Source: Pseudomonas sp. B6002 (GTDB taxonomy: Bacteria > Pseudomonadota > Gammaproteobacteria > Pseudomonadales > Pseudomonadaceae). From it: a stretch of 64,000 nt of DNA. The first letter of the stretch is position 1. The number at the start of each line of letters is the position of its first letter. The translations under genes were made by a program, and so were the position numbers. Of the stretch, positions 50,725 through 59,698 are shown piece by piece. The stretch lies in NCBI RefSeq assembly GCF_013385985.1, contig NZ_JACAOY010000035.1:27449-91448 (forward strand), written 5' to 3'. The notes under the pieces were generated by a model that saw only the letters and a list, made by a program, of their open reading frames with translations, was not told the DNA's origin and did not search any database.

Positions 50725-51456
50725 TTACCACCCGCCTGAAGCCCCGCCGCCGCCAAAACCACCGCCGCCGCCCCGGAAGCCGCCACCGCCTCCCCCCCCA
50801 CTACCGCCACGCCCGCTGTTGCTGAGGATGGCCAGGAGAATGGCGCCCACTGGCAGGCCCATGCGATGGCACAACCACAAGACGCCGATCAGCAGAATGA
50901 ACAGGCCGATGGAAAACCCGGGATTATCCTTGGCAAAGTTCGCGTCGGCTACATGCGCCGGCACCGCCAACGGGTCACCGCCCACCACCTGCAGCATCGC
51001 CGCCACGCCGTCGCTGATGCCCTGGCTGTAGTTGCCGGCCTTGAACTTGGGCGCGATCACCTGGTTGATGATGACCCACGACTGCGCATCCGTCAGCACG
51101 CCTTCAAGGCCATAGCCGACTTCGATGCGCAACTTGCGCTCATCCCGGGCGACGATCAACAGCGCGCCGTTGTCCTTGCCCTTCTGGCCGATGCCCCACT
51201 GGCGGCCCAACTGGTAACCGAAGTCTTCAATGGGCACACCTTGCAGGTTGGGCACGGTGACCACCACGATCTGGTCGCCCGAGGCCTGCTCCAGCGCCTG
51301 CAACTGCTGGGTCAGTTGCTGGCGCGTGGCCGGGTTGATCATCTGGGCATCGTCCACCACCCGCCCGGTCAACGCCGGAAAGGTGAGCGCCGCCTGGGCC
51401 ATCATGGCGCCGAGCAACAGCAGCAGCGCCAGGCCCATTCGTACTATTCGCATCAT
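50725..51456 (-). CDS. TPM-domain protein with Gly-rich tail
   Basis: 243 residues with a signal peptide (LALLLLLGAMMAQA) and a periplasmic TPM domain (VVDDAQMINPATRQQLTQQLQALEQASGDQIVVVTVPNLQG...IEDFGYQLGRQWGIGQKGKDNGALLIVARDERKLRIEVGYGLEGVLTDA), one membrane segment (GLFILLIGVLWLCHRM) and a polyglycine C-terminus (GGFRGGGGGFGGGGASGGW). The start is the ATG ATG pair behind AAGGGGG; the frame upstream runs into the previous gene. Confidence 0.88.
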   Translation of the reverse strand: MMRIVRMGLALLLLLGAMMAQAALTFPALTGRVVDDAQMINPATRQQLTQQLQALEQASGDQIVVVTVPNLQGVPIEDFGYQLGRQWGIGQKGKDNGALLIVARDERKLRIEVGYGLEGVLTDAQSWVIINQVIAPKFKAGNYSQGISDGVAAMLQVVGGDPLAVPAHVADANFAKDNPGFSIGLFILLIGVLWLCHRMGLPVGAILLAILSNSGRGGSGGGGGGGFRGGGGGFGGGGASGGW

Positions 51457-51481
51457 GCCCCCTTGGCCTGTGAATGCCTGG

Positions 51482-52213
51482 CTACCAATTGCCGGTCGCC
51501 CCTGCGCCACCGAAGCTGCCGCCGCCACCGCCAGAATCGAAACGCTTGTCGCTGTCGCCTGGGCGCGGGGCGTCATCGTCATCGTCGGAGGGCGTGGTCC
51601 GGCGTCCGTACTTGATCACCACAAAACCGATCACCAGCACAAACAACGCCGCCAACCCGAAGATCCAACCCACCCAGCCCTTGTGCGAAGCCTTGGCGTG
51701 CACCGGCTTGCCGCCCAGCACCTGGACCATGGCGTTCACGCCCGCCGTGATCCCCTGGGCAAAGCGGTTCTGCTTGAACGAGGGAATGATCACCTGATTG
51801 ATGATCACTGAACTCTGGGCATCGGTCAGGCGATCTTCCAGGCCATAACCCACTTCGATCCGCACTTGATGTGCCTTGGGCACCACGATCAACAACGCGC
51901 CGCTGTTCTTGCCCTTTTCGCCCACGCCCCAGTGACGCCCCAGCTGATAGCCGAAGTCTTCCAGGGTGTTGCCGTGCAGGCTGTCCAGGGTGACCACCAC
52001 AATCTGCTCGCCGGTCTGCTGCTCGTGGCTATCCAGCGTGCGCTTGAGCGCCGCCGTACTGGCGGCGTCGAGCAGGCCGGCGCGGTCGACGATGCGACCG
52101 TCCAGCTGGGCAAACTGCTCGGCGATCAAGGCCTCGACCGACACCGGGGTGTCAGCCGCCATCACCTGACCGCACAGCAGCACGGCGGCGAACAACCAGC
52201 CCCGTGCGCCCAT
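51482..52213 (-). CDS. TPM-domain protein with Gly-rich tail, paralogue
   Basis: 243 residues, the same plan as the next gene: signal peptide (LFAAVLLCGQVMA), TPM domain (LDGRIVDRAGLLDAAS...QIVVVTLDSLHGNTLEDFGYQLGRHWGVGEKGKNSGALLIVVPK), a membrane segment (WIFGLAALFVLVIGFVVIKYG), an Asp-rich stretch and a Gly-rich end (GGGGGSFGGAGATGNW). Its ATG overlaps the lemA stop by one base, and it is clearly a tandem duplicate of 50725-51456. Confidence 0.88.
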   Translation of the reverse strand: MGARGWLFAAVLLCGQVMAADTPVSVEALIAEQFAQLDGRIVDRAGLLDAASTAALKRTLDSHEQQTGEQIVVVTLDSLHGNTLEDFGYQLGRHWGVGEKGKNSGALLIVVPKAHQVRIEVGYGLEDRLTDAQSSVIINQVIIPSFKQNRFAQGITAGVNAMVQVLGGKPVHAKASHKGWVGWIFGLAALFVLVIGFVVIKYGRRTTPSDDDDDAPRPGDSDKRFDSGGGGGSFGGAGATGNW

Positions 52214-52821
52214 CAGAACTTCACTTGCGGTGCTTTATCAGCATCGGCGCTGGTGGCTTCGAAGTTGGCGCGGATCGGCAAGTCGCTGTACATCACGCTG
52301 TGCCACAGGCGGCCCGGGAAGGTGCGGATTTCAGTGTTGTAGGCCTGCACCGCCTGGATAAAGTCGCGACGGGCCACGGCAATCCGGTTTTCGGTGCCTT
52401 CAAGCTGCGATTGCAAGGCGAGGAAGTTCTGGTTGGCCTTGAGGTCCGGGTAGCGCTCGGACACCACCATCAACCGGTTGAGTGCACCGCTCAGGCCATC
52501 CTGGGCTTGCTGGAACTGCTTGAGTTTCTCGGGGTTGTCCAGGGTGCCAGCGTCCACCTGGATCGACGTGGCCTTGGCCCGCGCCTCGATCACAGCGGTG
52601 AGGGTGTCCTGTTCATGGGCCGCGTAGCCCTTCACCACTTCCACCAGGTTGGGAATCAGGTCGGCACGCCGTTGGTACTGGTTCTGCACCTGGGCCCAGG
52701 CCGCCTTGGCCTGTTCGTCGAGTGTGGGGATCTTGTTGATGCCGCAACCGCTCAACACCGCACCGATCAGCAGCATCGCCGCCGCCTTGAAGCCCCAGCG
52801 ATATCCTTGAATAACTGACAT
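52213..52821 (-). CDS. lemA: LemA family lipoprotein
   Basis: 202 residues with a lipobox (IGAVLSGC), placing it on a membrane by lipidation, then the LemA helical bundle (QNQYQRRADLIPNLVEVVKGYAAHEQDTLTAVIEARAKA ... RLMVVSERYPDLKANQNFLALQSQLEGTENRIAVARRDFIQAVQAYN). LemA and TPM genes are commonly adjacent. GGAGAG fixes the start at 52821; the frame upstream is non-coding. First gene of its operon. Confidence 0.92.
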   Translation of the reverse strand: MSVIQGYRWGFKAAAMLLIGAVLSGCGINKIPTLDEQAKAAWAQVQNQYQRRADLIPNLVEVVKGYAAHEQDTLTAVIEARAKATSIQVDAGTLDNPEKLKQFQQAQDGLSGALNRLMVVSERYPDLKANQNFLALQSQLEGTENRIAVARRDFIQAVQAYNTEIRTFPGRLWHSVMYSDLPIRANFEATSADADKAPQVKF

Positions 52822-53065
52822 AAGTCTCTCCGCAACCATTGCTGTGAAATTTGATAACCCTGTACATCGTGCGCCTGGGGCATAATCCGCCACCACGACT
52901 GGCATGCATCGACCCAATCAGCTAAAAAGATGCCCTGCGCGAATCAGAGTTCAGATGTGTGCTGCATTCGTCTGACATAACACTCGAACAACAACATATG
53001 TTCCAAACACTTTGGCCGAGCAGCGTTCCTTTTGTCGCTGCGCAGTACGCCACGAAAGGATATTC

Positions 53066-55357
53066 ATGAAGAAGCTGTGTTTGCTCGGCCTTGTGGCCAC
53101 GTTGGCCTGCCACCCCGCCTGGGCCGAAACAGGGTCCGCCGCGCCAAAGGACAAGGACGCGTTCGTCAACGACCTGCTCAAGCAGATGACCCTCGATGAA
53201 AAGATAGGCCAATTACGCCTGATCAGCATCGGCCCCGAGATGCCCCGCGAGATGATCCGCAAGGAAATCGCCGCCGGTCGCATCGGCGGCACGTTCAACT
53301 CTATCACTCGCCCGGAAAACCGTCCGATGCAGGACGCGGCCATGCGCAGCCGGTTGAAGATCCCGATGTTCTTCGCCTACGACGTGATCCACGGCCACCG
53401 CACCATTTTCCCGATCAGCCTGGCGCTCGCCTCCAGTTGGGACATGGACGCCATCGGCCGCTCCGGGCGCATTGCTGCCCAGGAAGCCGCCGCCGACAGC
53501 CTCGACATCACCTTTGCGCCGATGGTCGATATCTCCCGCGACCCGCGCTGGGGCCGCACCTCCGAAGGCTTTGGTGAAGACACCTACCTCGTTTCACGCA
53601 TTGCCGAAGTGATGGTCAAGGCCTTCCAGGGTGTCAGCCCGGCCAACGCCGACAGCATCATGGCCAGCGTCAAGCACTTCGCCCTGTACGGCGCGGTGGA
53701 GGGCGGTCGCGACTACAACGTGGTCGACATGAGCCCGGTCAAGATGTACCAGGACTACCTGCCGCCGTACCACGCGGCAATCAAGGCCGGCTCGGGCGGC
53801 GTAATGGTGGCGTTGAACTCGATCAACGGCGTGCCCGCCACCGCCAACACCTGGCTGATGAATGACCTGCTGCGCAAGGACTGGGGCTTCAAGGGCCTGG
53901 CCGTAAGCGACCACGGTGCAATCGTCGAGCTGATCAAGCACGGCGTGGCCAAGGACGGGCGTGAAGCGGCGAAGCTGGCAATCAAGGCCGGCATCGACAT
54001 GAGCATGAACGACTCGCTGTACGGCAAGGAATTGCCAGGCTTGCTCAAATCCGGCGAAATCGAACAGAGCGACATCGACAACGCCGTGCGTGAGGTGCTC
54101 GCTGCCAAGTACGACATGGGCCTGTTCAAGGACCCGTACCTGCGCATCGGCAAGGCCGAGGATGACCCGGCCGATACCTATTCCGAAGACCGACTGCACC
54201 GCGCCGATGCCCGTGATATCGCGCGCCGCAGCCTGGTGTTGCTGAAAAACCAGAACGACGCCCTGCCGCTGAAGAAGTCCGCGACCGTCGCGCTGGTCGG
54301 CCCACTGGCCGATGCCCCGATCGACATCATGGGCAGTTGGGCCGCCGCCGGTCGCCCTGCACAATCGGTGACCCTGCTCAAAGGCATGACCGACGCCCTC
54401 GCCGGCAAAGGCAAGCTGGTGTACGCACGCGGTGCCAACATTACCAATGACAAGGCGGTGGTCGACTACCTCAACTTCCTCAACTTCGACACCCCGGAAG
54501 TGGTGGATGACCCTCGCTCGCCGCAAGCGTTGATCGACGAAGCGGTCAAGGCGGCCAAAAACGCCGACGTGGTCGTGGCGGCCGTGGGTGAGTCCCGTGG
54601 CATGTCCCACGAGTCGTCCAGCCGCACCGACCTGAACATCCCGCAAAGCCAGCGCGACCTGATCAAGGCCCTGAAGGCCACCGGCAAGCCATTGGTGCTG
54701 GTGCTGATGAACGGCCGTCCGCTGTCGATCCTGGAAGAAAACCAACAGGCCGACGCGATCCTGGAAACCTGGTTCGCCGGCACCGAAGGCGGCAACGCCA
54801 TCGCCGACGTGCTGTTCGGTGACTACAACCCGTCGGGCAAGCTGCCGATCACCTTCCCACGTTCGGTGGGGCAGATTCCGACCTACTACAACCACCTGAC
54901 CATCGGCCGCCCGTTCACCCCTGGCAAGCCGGGCAACTACACCTCGCAGTACTTCGATGACATCACCGGGCCGCTGTTTCCGTTCGGTTATGGCCTGAGC
55001 TACACCCGCTTCAGCCTGTCGGACATGGCGCTGTCGTCCACCACCCTGAACAAGACCGGCAAGCTCGACGCCAGCGTCACCGTCAAGAACACCGGCAAGG
55101 TGGATGGCGAAACCGTGGTGCAGTTGTACATCCAGGACGTGGCGGGCTCGATGATCCGCCCGATCAAGGAGTTGAAGAACTTCCAGAAAGTCATGCTCAA
55201 GGCCGGTGAAGAACGCACGTTGCACTTCACCATCACCGAGGACGACTTGAAGTTCTACAACACCCAGCTCAAGTACGCGGCAGAGCCGGGCGAGTTCAAT
55301 GTGCAGATCGGGCTGGATTCCCAGGATGTGCAGCAGCAGACCTTTGAACTGCTGTAA
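53066..55357 (+). CDS. bglX: Periplasmic beta-glucosidase, GH3 family
   Basis: 763 residues, a GH3 glycoside hydrolase that releases glucose from beta-glucosides. A signal peptide ends at HPAWA (residue ~20). The nucleophile Asp282 is in GLAVSDHGAI, and KHFALYGAVEGGRDYN lies earlier in the catalytic barrel. The C-terminal GH3 sandwich (PLADAPIDIMGSWA..., GESRGMSHES) and a Fn3-like domain (VTVKNTGKVDGETVVQLYI) follow. Length and layout match BglX. AAAGGA supports the start. It is divergent from the lemA operon and ends at a REP pair. Confidence 0.95.
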   Translation: MKKLCLLGLVATLACHPAWAETGSAAPKDKDAFVNDLLKQMTLDEKIGQLRLISIGPEMPREMIRKEIAAGRIGGTFNSITRPENRPMQDAAMRSRLKIPMFFAYDVIHGHRTIFPISLALASSWDMDAIGRSGRIAAQEAAADSLDITFAPMVDISRDPRWGRTSEGFGEDTYLVSRIAEVMVKAFQGVSPANADSIMASVKHFALYGAVEGGRDYNVVDMSPVKMYQDYLPPYHAAIKAGSGGVMVALNSINGVPATANTWLMNDLLRKDWGFKGLAVSDHGAIVELIKHGVAKDGREAAKLAIKAGIDMSMNDSLYGKELPGLLKSGEIEQSDIDNAVREVLAAKYDMGLFKDPYLRIGKAEDDPADTYSEDRLHRADARDIARRSLVLLKNQNDALPLKKSATVALVGPLADAPIDIMGSWAAAGRPAQSVTLLKGMTDALAGKGKLVYARGANITNDKAVVDYLNFLNFDTPEVVDDPRSPQALIDEAVKAAKNADVVVAAVGESRGMSHESSSRTDLNIPQSQRDLIKALKATGKPLVLVLMNGRPLSILEENQQADAILETWFAGTEGGNAIADVLFGDYNPSGKLPITFPRSVGQIPTYYNHLTIGRPFTPGKPGNYTSQYFDDITGPLFPFGYGLSYTRFSLSDMALSSTTLNKTGKLDASVTVKNTGKVDGETVVQLYIQDVAGSMIRPIKELKNFQKVMLKAGEERTLHFTITEDDLKFYNTQLKYAAEPGEFNVQIGLDSQDVQQQTFELL

Positions 55358-55380
55358 CCCAAGGCTGTAAATCCGGCTTG

Positions 55381-55484
55381 TGTGGGAGCTGGCTTGCCTG
55401 CGATGGCATCACCTCGGTATGACTGACACACTGAGGTGCCTGCATCGCGGGCAAGCCCGGCTCCCACAAAAGCCCGCTCCCACA
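55381..55484. repeat. REP pair with unlike arms plus a partial arm
   Basis: The left arm TGTGGGAGCTGGCTTGCCTG faces GCGGGCAAGCCCGGCTCCCAC; a further fragment AGCCCGCTCCCACA follows directly. Confidence 0.85.
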
Positions 55485-55504
55485 TTTGTTTTGCGGTGTG
55501 CTTC

Positions 55505-56662
55505 TTAGCCGCGTCGGTCGAGCAAATTGACCACCAACCGGTCAATCCACCCCCACACCCGCTGCTTCACCCGCCGCCATAACGGTCGCGCCTTCCACGC
55601 CTCCAGGCTCACCGCCTGGCTCTGCTCGAAATCCCGCTCGAAACTGCCCGCCACGGCCAGCGTCAATTCCGGGTCCAGCGCTTCCAGGTTGGCATCCAGG
55701 TTAAAACGCAGGTTCCAGTGATCGAAGTTGCACGAGCCCACGCTGACCCAATCGTCCACTAGCACCATCTTCAGGTGCAGGAAGCACGGCTGGTATTCAA
55801 AGATCTGCACGCCCGAGCGCAGCAGGCGCGGGTAATAGCGATGCCCGGCGTAGCGCACGGACGGGTGATCGGTGCGCGGGCCGGTGAGCAACAAACGCAC
55901 ATCCACCCCGCGCCCGGCCGCACGGCGCAGGGCCCGGCGCACGCTCCAGGTGGGCAGGAAATACGGCGTGGCCAGCCAGATACGGATCTGGCTGCTGTTC
56001 AGGGCGCGAATCAGCGACTGCAAAATGTCGCGATGCTGACGGGCGTCGGCATAGGCGACACGGCCCAGACCCGGACCGGTCGCCGGCAGCTTGGGCAACC
56101 GTGGCAAACCAAAATGGGTGGCAGGTTTCCACTCACGGCGGGCCGCGTTGGCATGCCATTGACGGTCGAACAACGCCTGCCAATCCATCACCAGCGGGCC
56201 GCTGATCTGCACCATCACTTCATGCCAGTCGGCGGGATCTTGCCCCGGTGTCCAGAACTCATCGGTGACGCCAGTGCCACCGACAAACGTGACGTCCTGA
56301 TCGATCAGCAACACCTTGCGATGGTCGCGGTACAGGTTGCGCATCCAGCGACGCCAGCTCAGGCGGTTGTAAAAGCGCAGCTCCACACCGGCGTCGGTCA
56401 GGCGTTTTCGCAAGCCGAGGGTAAAGGCCAGACTGCCGTAATCATCAAACAGGCAACGCACGCGCACACCGCGTTCAGCGGCCTGCACCAGGGCGCTGAC
56501 CATGGCGTCGGCGCAGGCGCCGGCTTCCACCAGGTACAACTCCAGATCGACTTGGCGCTCGGCCCGGGCAATGCCCACCAGCATCTGCGGAAAGAACTGT
56601 GGCCCGTCGATCAACAACTCGAAACGGTTGGCGCTGCGCCAGGGGAACACTGCGCCGCTCAT
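55505..56662 (-). CDS. Phospholipase D/cardiolipin synthase family protein (ClsB-like)
   Basis: 385 residues with two HKD motifs: DHRKVLLID (H114, K116, D121) and HLKMVLVDD (H296, K298, D303), both followed by the usual GGTGV and GSCNFD segments. ClsB-type enzymes make cardiolipin from phosphatidylglycerol and other phospholipids on the inner membrane. No N-terminal membrane helices are visible, as in ClsB. It starts 1 base after the stop of the upstream YceI gene, so the two are co-transcribed. Confidence 0.9.
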   Translation of the reverse strand: MSGAVFPWRSANRFELLIDGPQFFPQMLVGIARAERQVDLELYLVEAGACADAMVSALVQAAERGVRVRCLFDDYGSLAFTLGLRKRLTDAGVELRFYNRLSWRRWMRNLYRDHRKVLLIDQDVTFVGGTGVTDEFWTPGQDPADWHEVMVQISGPLVMDWQALFDRQWHANAARREWKPATHFGLPRLPKLPATGPGLGRVAYADARQHRDILQSLIRALNSSQIRIWLATPYFLPTWSVRRALRRAAGRGVDVRLLLTGPRTDHPSVRYAGHRYYPRLLRSGVQIFEYQPCFLHLKMVLVDDWVSVGSCNFDHWNLRFNLDANLEALDPELTLAVAGSFERDFEQSQAVSLEAWKARPLWRRVKQRVWGWIDRLVVNLLDRRG

Positions 56663-56663
56663 G

Positions 56664-57242
56664 TCAGCGCGCCGTGAAAATCAGTACCGCACCCACCGGC
56701 ACCGACAGGCTGATCGATTCGAGCCCAGCGGCCTGGCGCAACGCCGCCACGCCTGGCACCAGGTCGAAGTCCTCGGCGTGCACCACCAGCGGTTCCAGGG
56801 TCACCACCTGGAAACGTCGGTCATCCAGGCGCGTGGCCAGCAGCTCGGCGTTGTAGGTCTGGGTCTTGCCGTGCAGGGTCACGGCCAACGGCAGGCGCAA
56901 CTCCAGTTGCGCGCCGGGCGCCAAATCATTGATCGGCTGCAGGTTGATCTGCGCGTTGATCAGCGCGTCGGGGAATGTCTTGATCTCGAACAGTTGATTG
57001 CGCATGCGCTCGTCGCGCAAGGGAACGCCGCTGTTGACCGACTCCAGCTCGACTTCCAACTGCGCAGCACCTTTGCTGTCGACCTTGCCGTGCAACACCA
57101 GGAAGCGCTGCACTTCGGCGATTTCGGTGTTCTTGGTGGTGACGAACGACAGGCGTGACGATTCGTTATCCAGGTACCAGTCGGCCTGGGCAGGCGCCGC
57201 AGCGGCGGCCAGCAGGGCGAAGGCCAGGGGTTTGATGGACAT
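56664..57242 (-). CDS. YceI family periplasmic protein
   Basis: 192 residues with a signal peptide (PLAFALLAAAAAPAQA) and a lipocalin-like YceI barrel that binds isoprenoid-type lipids (WYLDNESSRLSFVTTKNTEIAEVQRFLVLHGKVDSKGAAQLEVELESV). First gene of a two-gene unit with the phospholipase-D family gene. Confidence 0.9.
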   Translation of the reverse strand: MSIKPLAFALLAAAAAPAQADWYLDNESSRLSFVTTKNTEIAEVQRFLVLHGKVDSKGAAQLEVELESVNSGVPLRDERMRNQLFEIKTFPDALINAQINLQPINDLAPGAQLELRLPLAVTLHGKTQTYNAELLATRLDDRRFQVVTLEPLVVHAEDFDLVPGVAALRQAAGLESISLSVPVGAVLIFTAR

Positions 57243-57308
57243 TGAAGACTCGTGGGACGAAAAACCTGAACGAACCTTAAGCGCATGTCACAAGCGACGC
57301 AAACCCAA

Positions 57309-57397
57309 TGTGGGAGCTGGCTTGCCTGCGATGGCATCGACTGGGTATCACTGACAGACCGAGTTGCCTGCATCGCGGGCAAGCCCGGCTCCCACAT
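57309..57397. repeat. REP pair with unlike arms
   Basis: TGTGGGAGCTGGCTTGCCTG faces GCGGGCAAGCCCGGCTCCCAC, the same arm combination as the copy at 55381. Confidence 0.85.
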
Positions 57398-57432
57398 AAA
57401 CCACCATTCCTTCAGTGAGGAGGCGGTGACTG

Positions 57433-58191
57433 TCAGGCCAACGCCCGCTGCACTTCCCGCACGGTCTGCTCCAGGCTGGCCATGTGCAGGTTCAACACCC
57501 GCTCCACCGGCGCCTGGTGCATCGGCCAATGCAGCGCCATGCTGCCTACCAGGCGGCCGTTGGCCTGTACCGGCAAGGCCACGGCGCGGATCAGGAACGG
57601 CAGGCGCACCGGGTATTCCCAGTAGCCTTCGGTACGCTGGCCAAACCCCTGGTGCTGGGTTCTCTCGCAGGCATCGTACTGTTCGTGCGCCGCCACATGG
57701 TCACGGCCCGCCAGGCGCTGCACTTCCTCGGCCGGCAATTGCGTGAGGCATGCCTTTCCCATGGCCGAATGAAACAGGCTGGCGTGCTGGCCGACGATTT
57801 GGCAGTTGTTGGGATACAGCTTGCGCAGCACACCGGGAATCGCGCTTTCCATGACTTCGAGGCGCTCACCATCAAAGCATGACAGGTCCACCACCAACCC
57901 GGTGCGTTCGCTGAGTTCCAGCAGCCACGGCGCAGCGCTTTCCACCACCCGGCGCTTGAAGCGCTGCTGGCTGTCACCGAACAGCCGCTGGGCCCGCAGG
58001 CGGTAGCGCCGGTCGCTCAAGCCGCGGTAGACCCAGCCCTGGTCCTGCAAGGTCAGCAACATGCGCGACACCGTGGCCTTGGGCAGGCGCGTGAGGTAGT
58101 GCAATTCCTCCAGCCCCAGAGCCTGGTGTTCGCCCAGCAGCTCGACGATTGCCAGTGCGCGTTCAACCGAGCGTACCGTGCCTGTCTCCAT
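57433..58191 (-). CDS. IclR-family regulator
   Basis: 252 residues from METGTVRSVERALAIVELLG, with GGGAG upstream; the longer frame overlaps the amidase gene. The winged helix (LEELHYLTRLPKATVSRMLLTLQDQGWVYR) and the IclR effector domain (FDGERLEVMESAIPG...ALPVQANGRLVGSMALHWP) are present. Last gene of a minus-strand cluster with an amidase, a transporter and an M20 amidohydrolase, which it probably regulates. Confidence 0.9.
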   Translation of the reverse strand: METGTVRSVERALAIVELLGEHQALGLEELHYLTRLPKATVSRMLLTLQDQGWVYRGLSDRRYRLRAQRLFGDSQQRFKRRVVESAAPWLLELSERTGLVVDLSCFDGERLEVMESAIPGVLRKLYPNNCQIVGQHASLFHSAMGKACLTQLPAEEVQRLAGRDHVAAHEQYDACERTQHQGFGQRTEGYWEYPVRLPFLIRAVALPVQANGRLVGSMALHWPMHQAPVERVLNLHMASLEQTVREVQRALA

Positions 58192-58255
58192 GTTCGATCT
58201 CCCTGATGCCGGTGGATGATCATTGTTCACAGCAAGATACAGGCCCGGTCGTGCC

Positions 58256-59698
58256 TCAACGCGTCGATTCAAGGCAGGTCGGCGGGCGACGCTGCACCCA
58301 TTGCGTCAGTTGCTCATGGGCGTAGGCCAACTGCAACACTGCCCGGTCCGCCTGGGCCGGGCCGATGATCTGCAGGCCCATGGGCAAGCCTTGTGGGTTG
58401 AAGCCCACCGGCACGCTCATGCTGGGCAAACCGGCCAGGGTGGGGCCGATCACCACTTCCATCCAGCGATGGTAGGTGTCCATTTCGCGCCCACCGACGA
58501 GGCGCGGCCAGGGTTGTTGTGCATCGAAAGGGAACACTTGGGCGGTGGGCAACAGCAGGAAATCGTAACGCTCGAACAGTTTGGCCAGGGCGCGATACCA
58601 CTCGCTACGGTCCACCGACGCCTGGTACACCTGCTGGGCACTCAAGCCCTGGCCGCCCTCCACTTCCCACTGCGCCTCGGGTTTGAGCAGCGCGCGTTTT
58701 TGCGGGTTGGCGTAGGCCGCGCCGAGGTTGCCGTGCACCAGCCAGTGACGATGCACCAACCAGCAGCGCCACAGGCGCGCCAGGGAGAAATCCGGTTGGC
58801 AGCTTTCAACTTCACAGCCCAGCGCGGTGAAGTCGCCGAGGGCCGATTCGCACAGGCTCATCACGCCGTCATCCATCGGCAGGTAGCCGTTGTAATCCCC
58901 CAGCCAGCCCAGGCGCGCACCCTTGAAGTCACGCTGCAACGGCTGGCCCAGCACAGTGGCGTCGTCCCTGGAGGACAGCGGCACCCGAGGGTCGTAACCC
59001 GCCTGGATGCTCAGCAGCCGCGCCACATCCGTCACGCTGCGCCCCATCGGGCCTTCGGTGCCCAGTTGCTGCACGAACAGTTCCGGCATCGGCCCGTGGG
59101 GCACGCGCCCTTGGGACGGGCGCAGGCCGAACACGTTGTTGAATGCAGCGGGATTGCGCAACGAGCCCATCATGTCGCTGCCATCGGCCACCGGCAGCAT
59201 GCGCAACGCCAACGCGACCGCCGCCCCGCCGCTGCTGCCACCGGCGCTCAAGCGCGGATCATAGGCGTTGCCGGTGGTGCCAAACAGGCTGTTGTAGGTG
59301 TGCGAGCCCAGGCCGAATTCCGGCACGTTGGTCTTGCCGATGATGATGGCGCCACTGGCCCGCACCCGCGCCACGCTGATGGCGTCTTCGCTCGGCACCT
59401 GCTCGGCGAACAGCGGCGAGCCCAAGGTGGTGCGCAAACCTCGGGTGGCCGCCAGGTCCTTGATCGCCTGGGGCATGCCGTGCATCCAGCCGCGTGACTG
59501 GCCCTGATCCAACTCAAGGTCACAGGCCCGGGCTTCGGCCAGTACCTCATCGGCATCGCGTAGCGACACCAGTGCATTCACGCCGGGGTTGAAGCGTTGG
59601 ATCTGTGCCAGATACGCCTGCATCACCTCTTCACACGACACCTGCCGCGCGTGGATCGCCTGCGACAGTTGCGTGGCATCCCAATCGACAATACTCAA
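58256..59698 (-). CDS. Amidase signature family hydrolase
   Basis: 480 residues with the Ser-cisSer-Lys triad region: Lys80 in AIKDLAATRG, the GGSSGG block (Ser155/156) and the nucleophile Ser179 in SDMMGSLRNPA, where the usual GG before the Ser is MG. It hydrolyses amide bonds; the substrate is unknown. It is not an allophanate hydrolase: that enzyme has a longer C-terminal domain. It overlaps the transporter gene by 4 bases (ATGA). Confidence 0.9.
   Translation of the reverse strand: MSIVDWDATQLSQAIHARQVSCEEVMQAYLAQIQRFNPGVNALVSLRDADEVLAEARACDLELDQGQSRGWMHGMPQAIKDLAATRGLRTTLGSPLFAEQVPSEDAISVARVRASGAIIIGKTNVPEFGLGSHTYNSLFGTTGNAYDPRLSAGGSSGGAAVALALRMLPVADGSDMMGSLRNPAAFNNVFGLRPSQGRVPHGPMPELFVQQLGTEGPMGRSVTDVARLLSIQAGYDPRVPLSSRDDATVLGQPLQRDFKGARLGWLGDYNGYLPMDDGVMSLCESALGDFTALGCEVESCQPDFSLARLWRCWLVHRHWLVHGNLGAAYANPQKRALLKPEAQWEVEGGQGLSAQQVYQASVDRSEWYRALAKLFERYDFLLLPTAQVFPFDAQQPWPRLVGGREMDTYHRWMEVVIGPTLAGLPSMSVPVGFNPQGLPMGLQIIGPAQADRAVLQLAYAHEQLTQWVQRRPPTCLESTR

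Noticed and set aside
53594-55225. 543-codon frame antisense to bglX
   Set aside because: Shadow of the GH3 glucosidase gene; no start context or domain.
58256-59698. Amidase as the missing allophanate hydrolase of the guanidine pathway
   Set aside because: It has the amidase signature only; length is 480 residues without the AtzF C-terminal domain, and it sits in a different regulated cluster 40 kb away.
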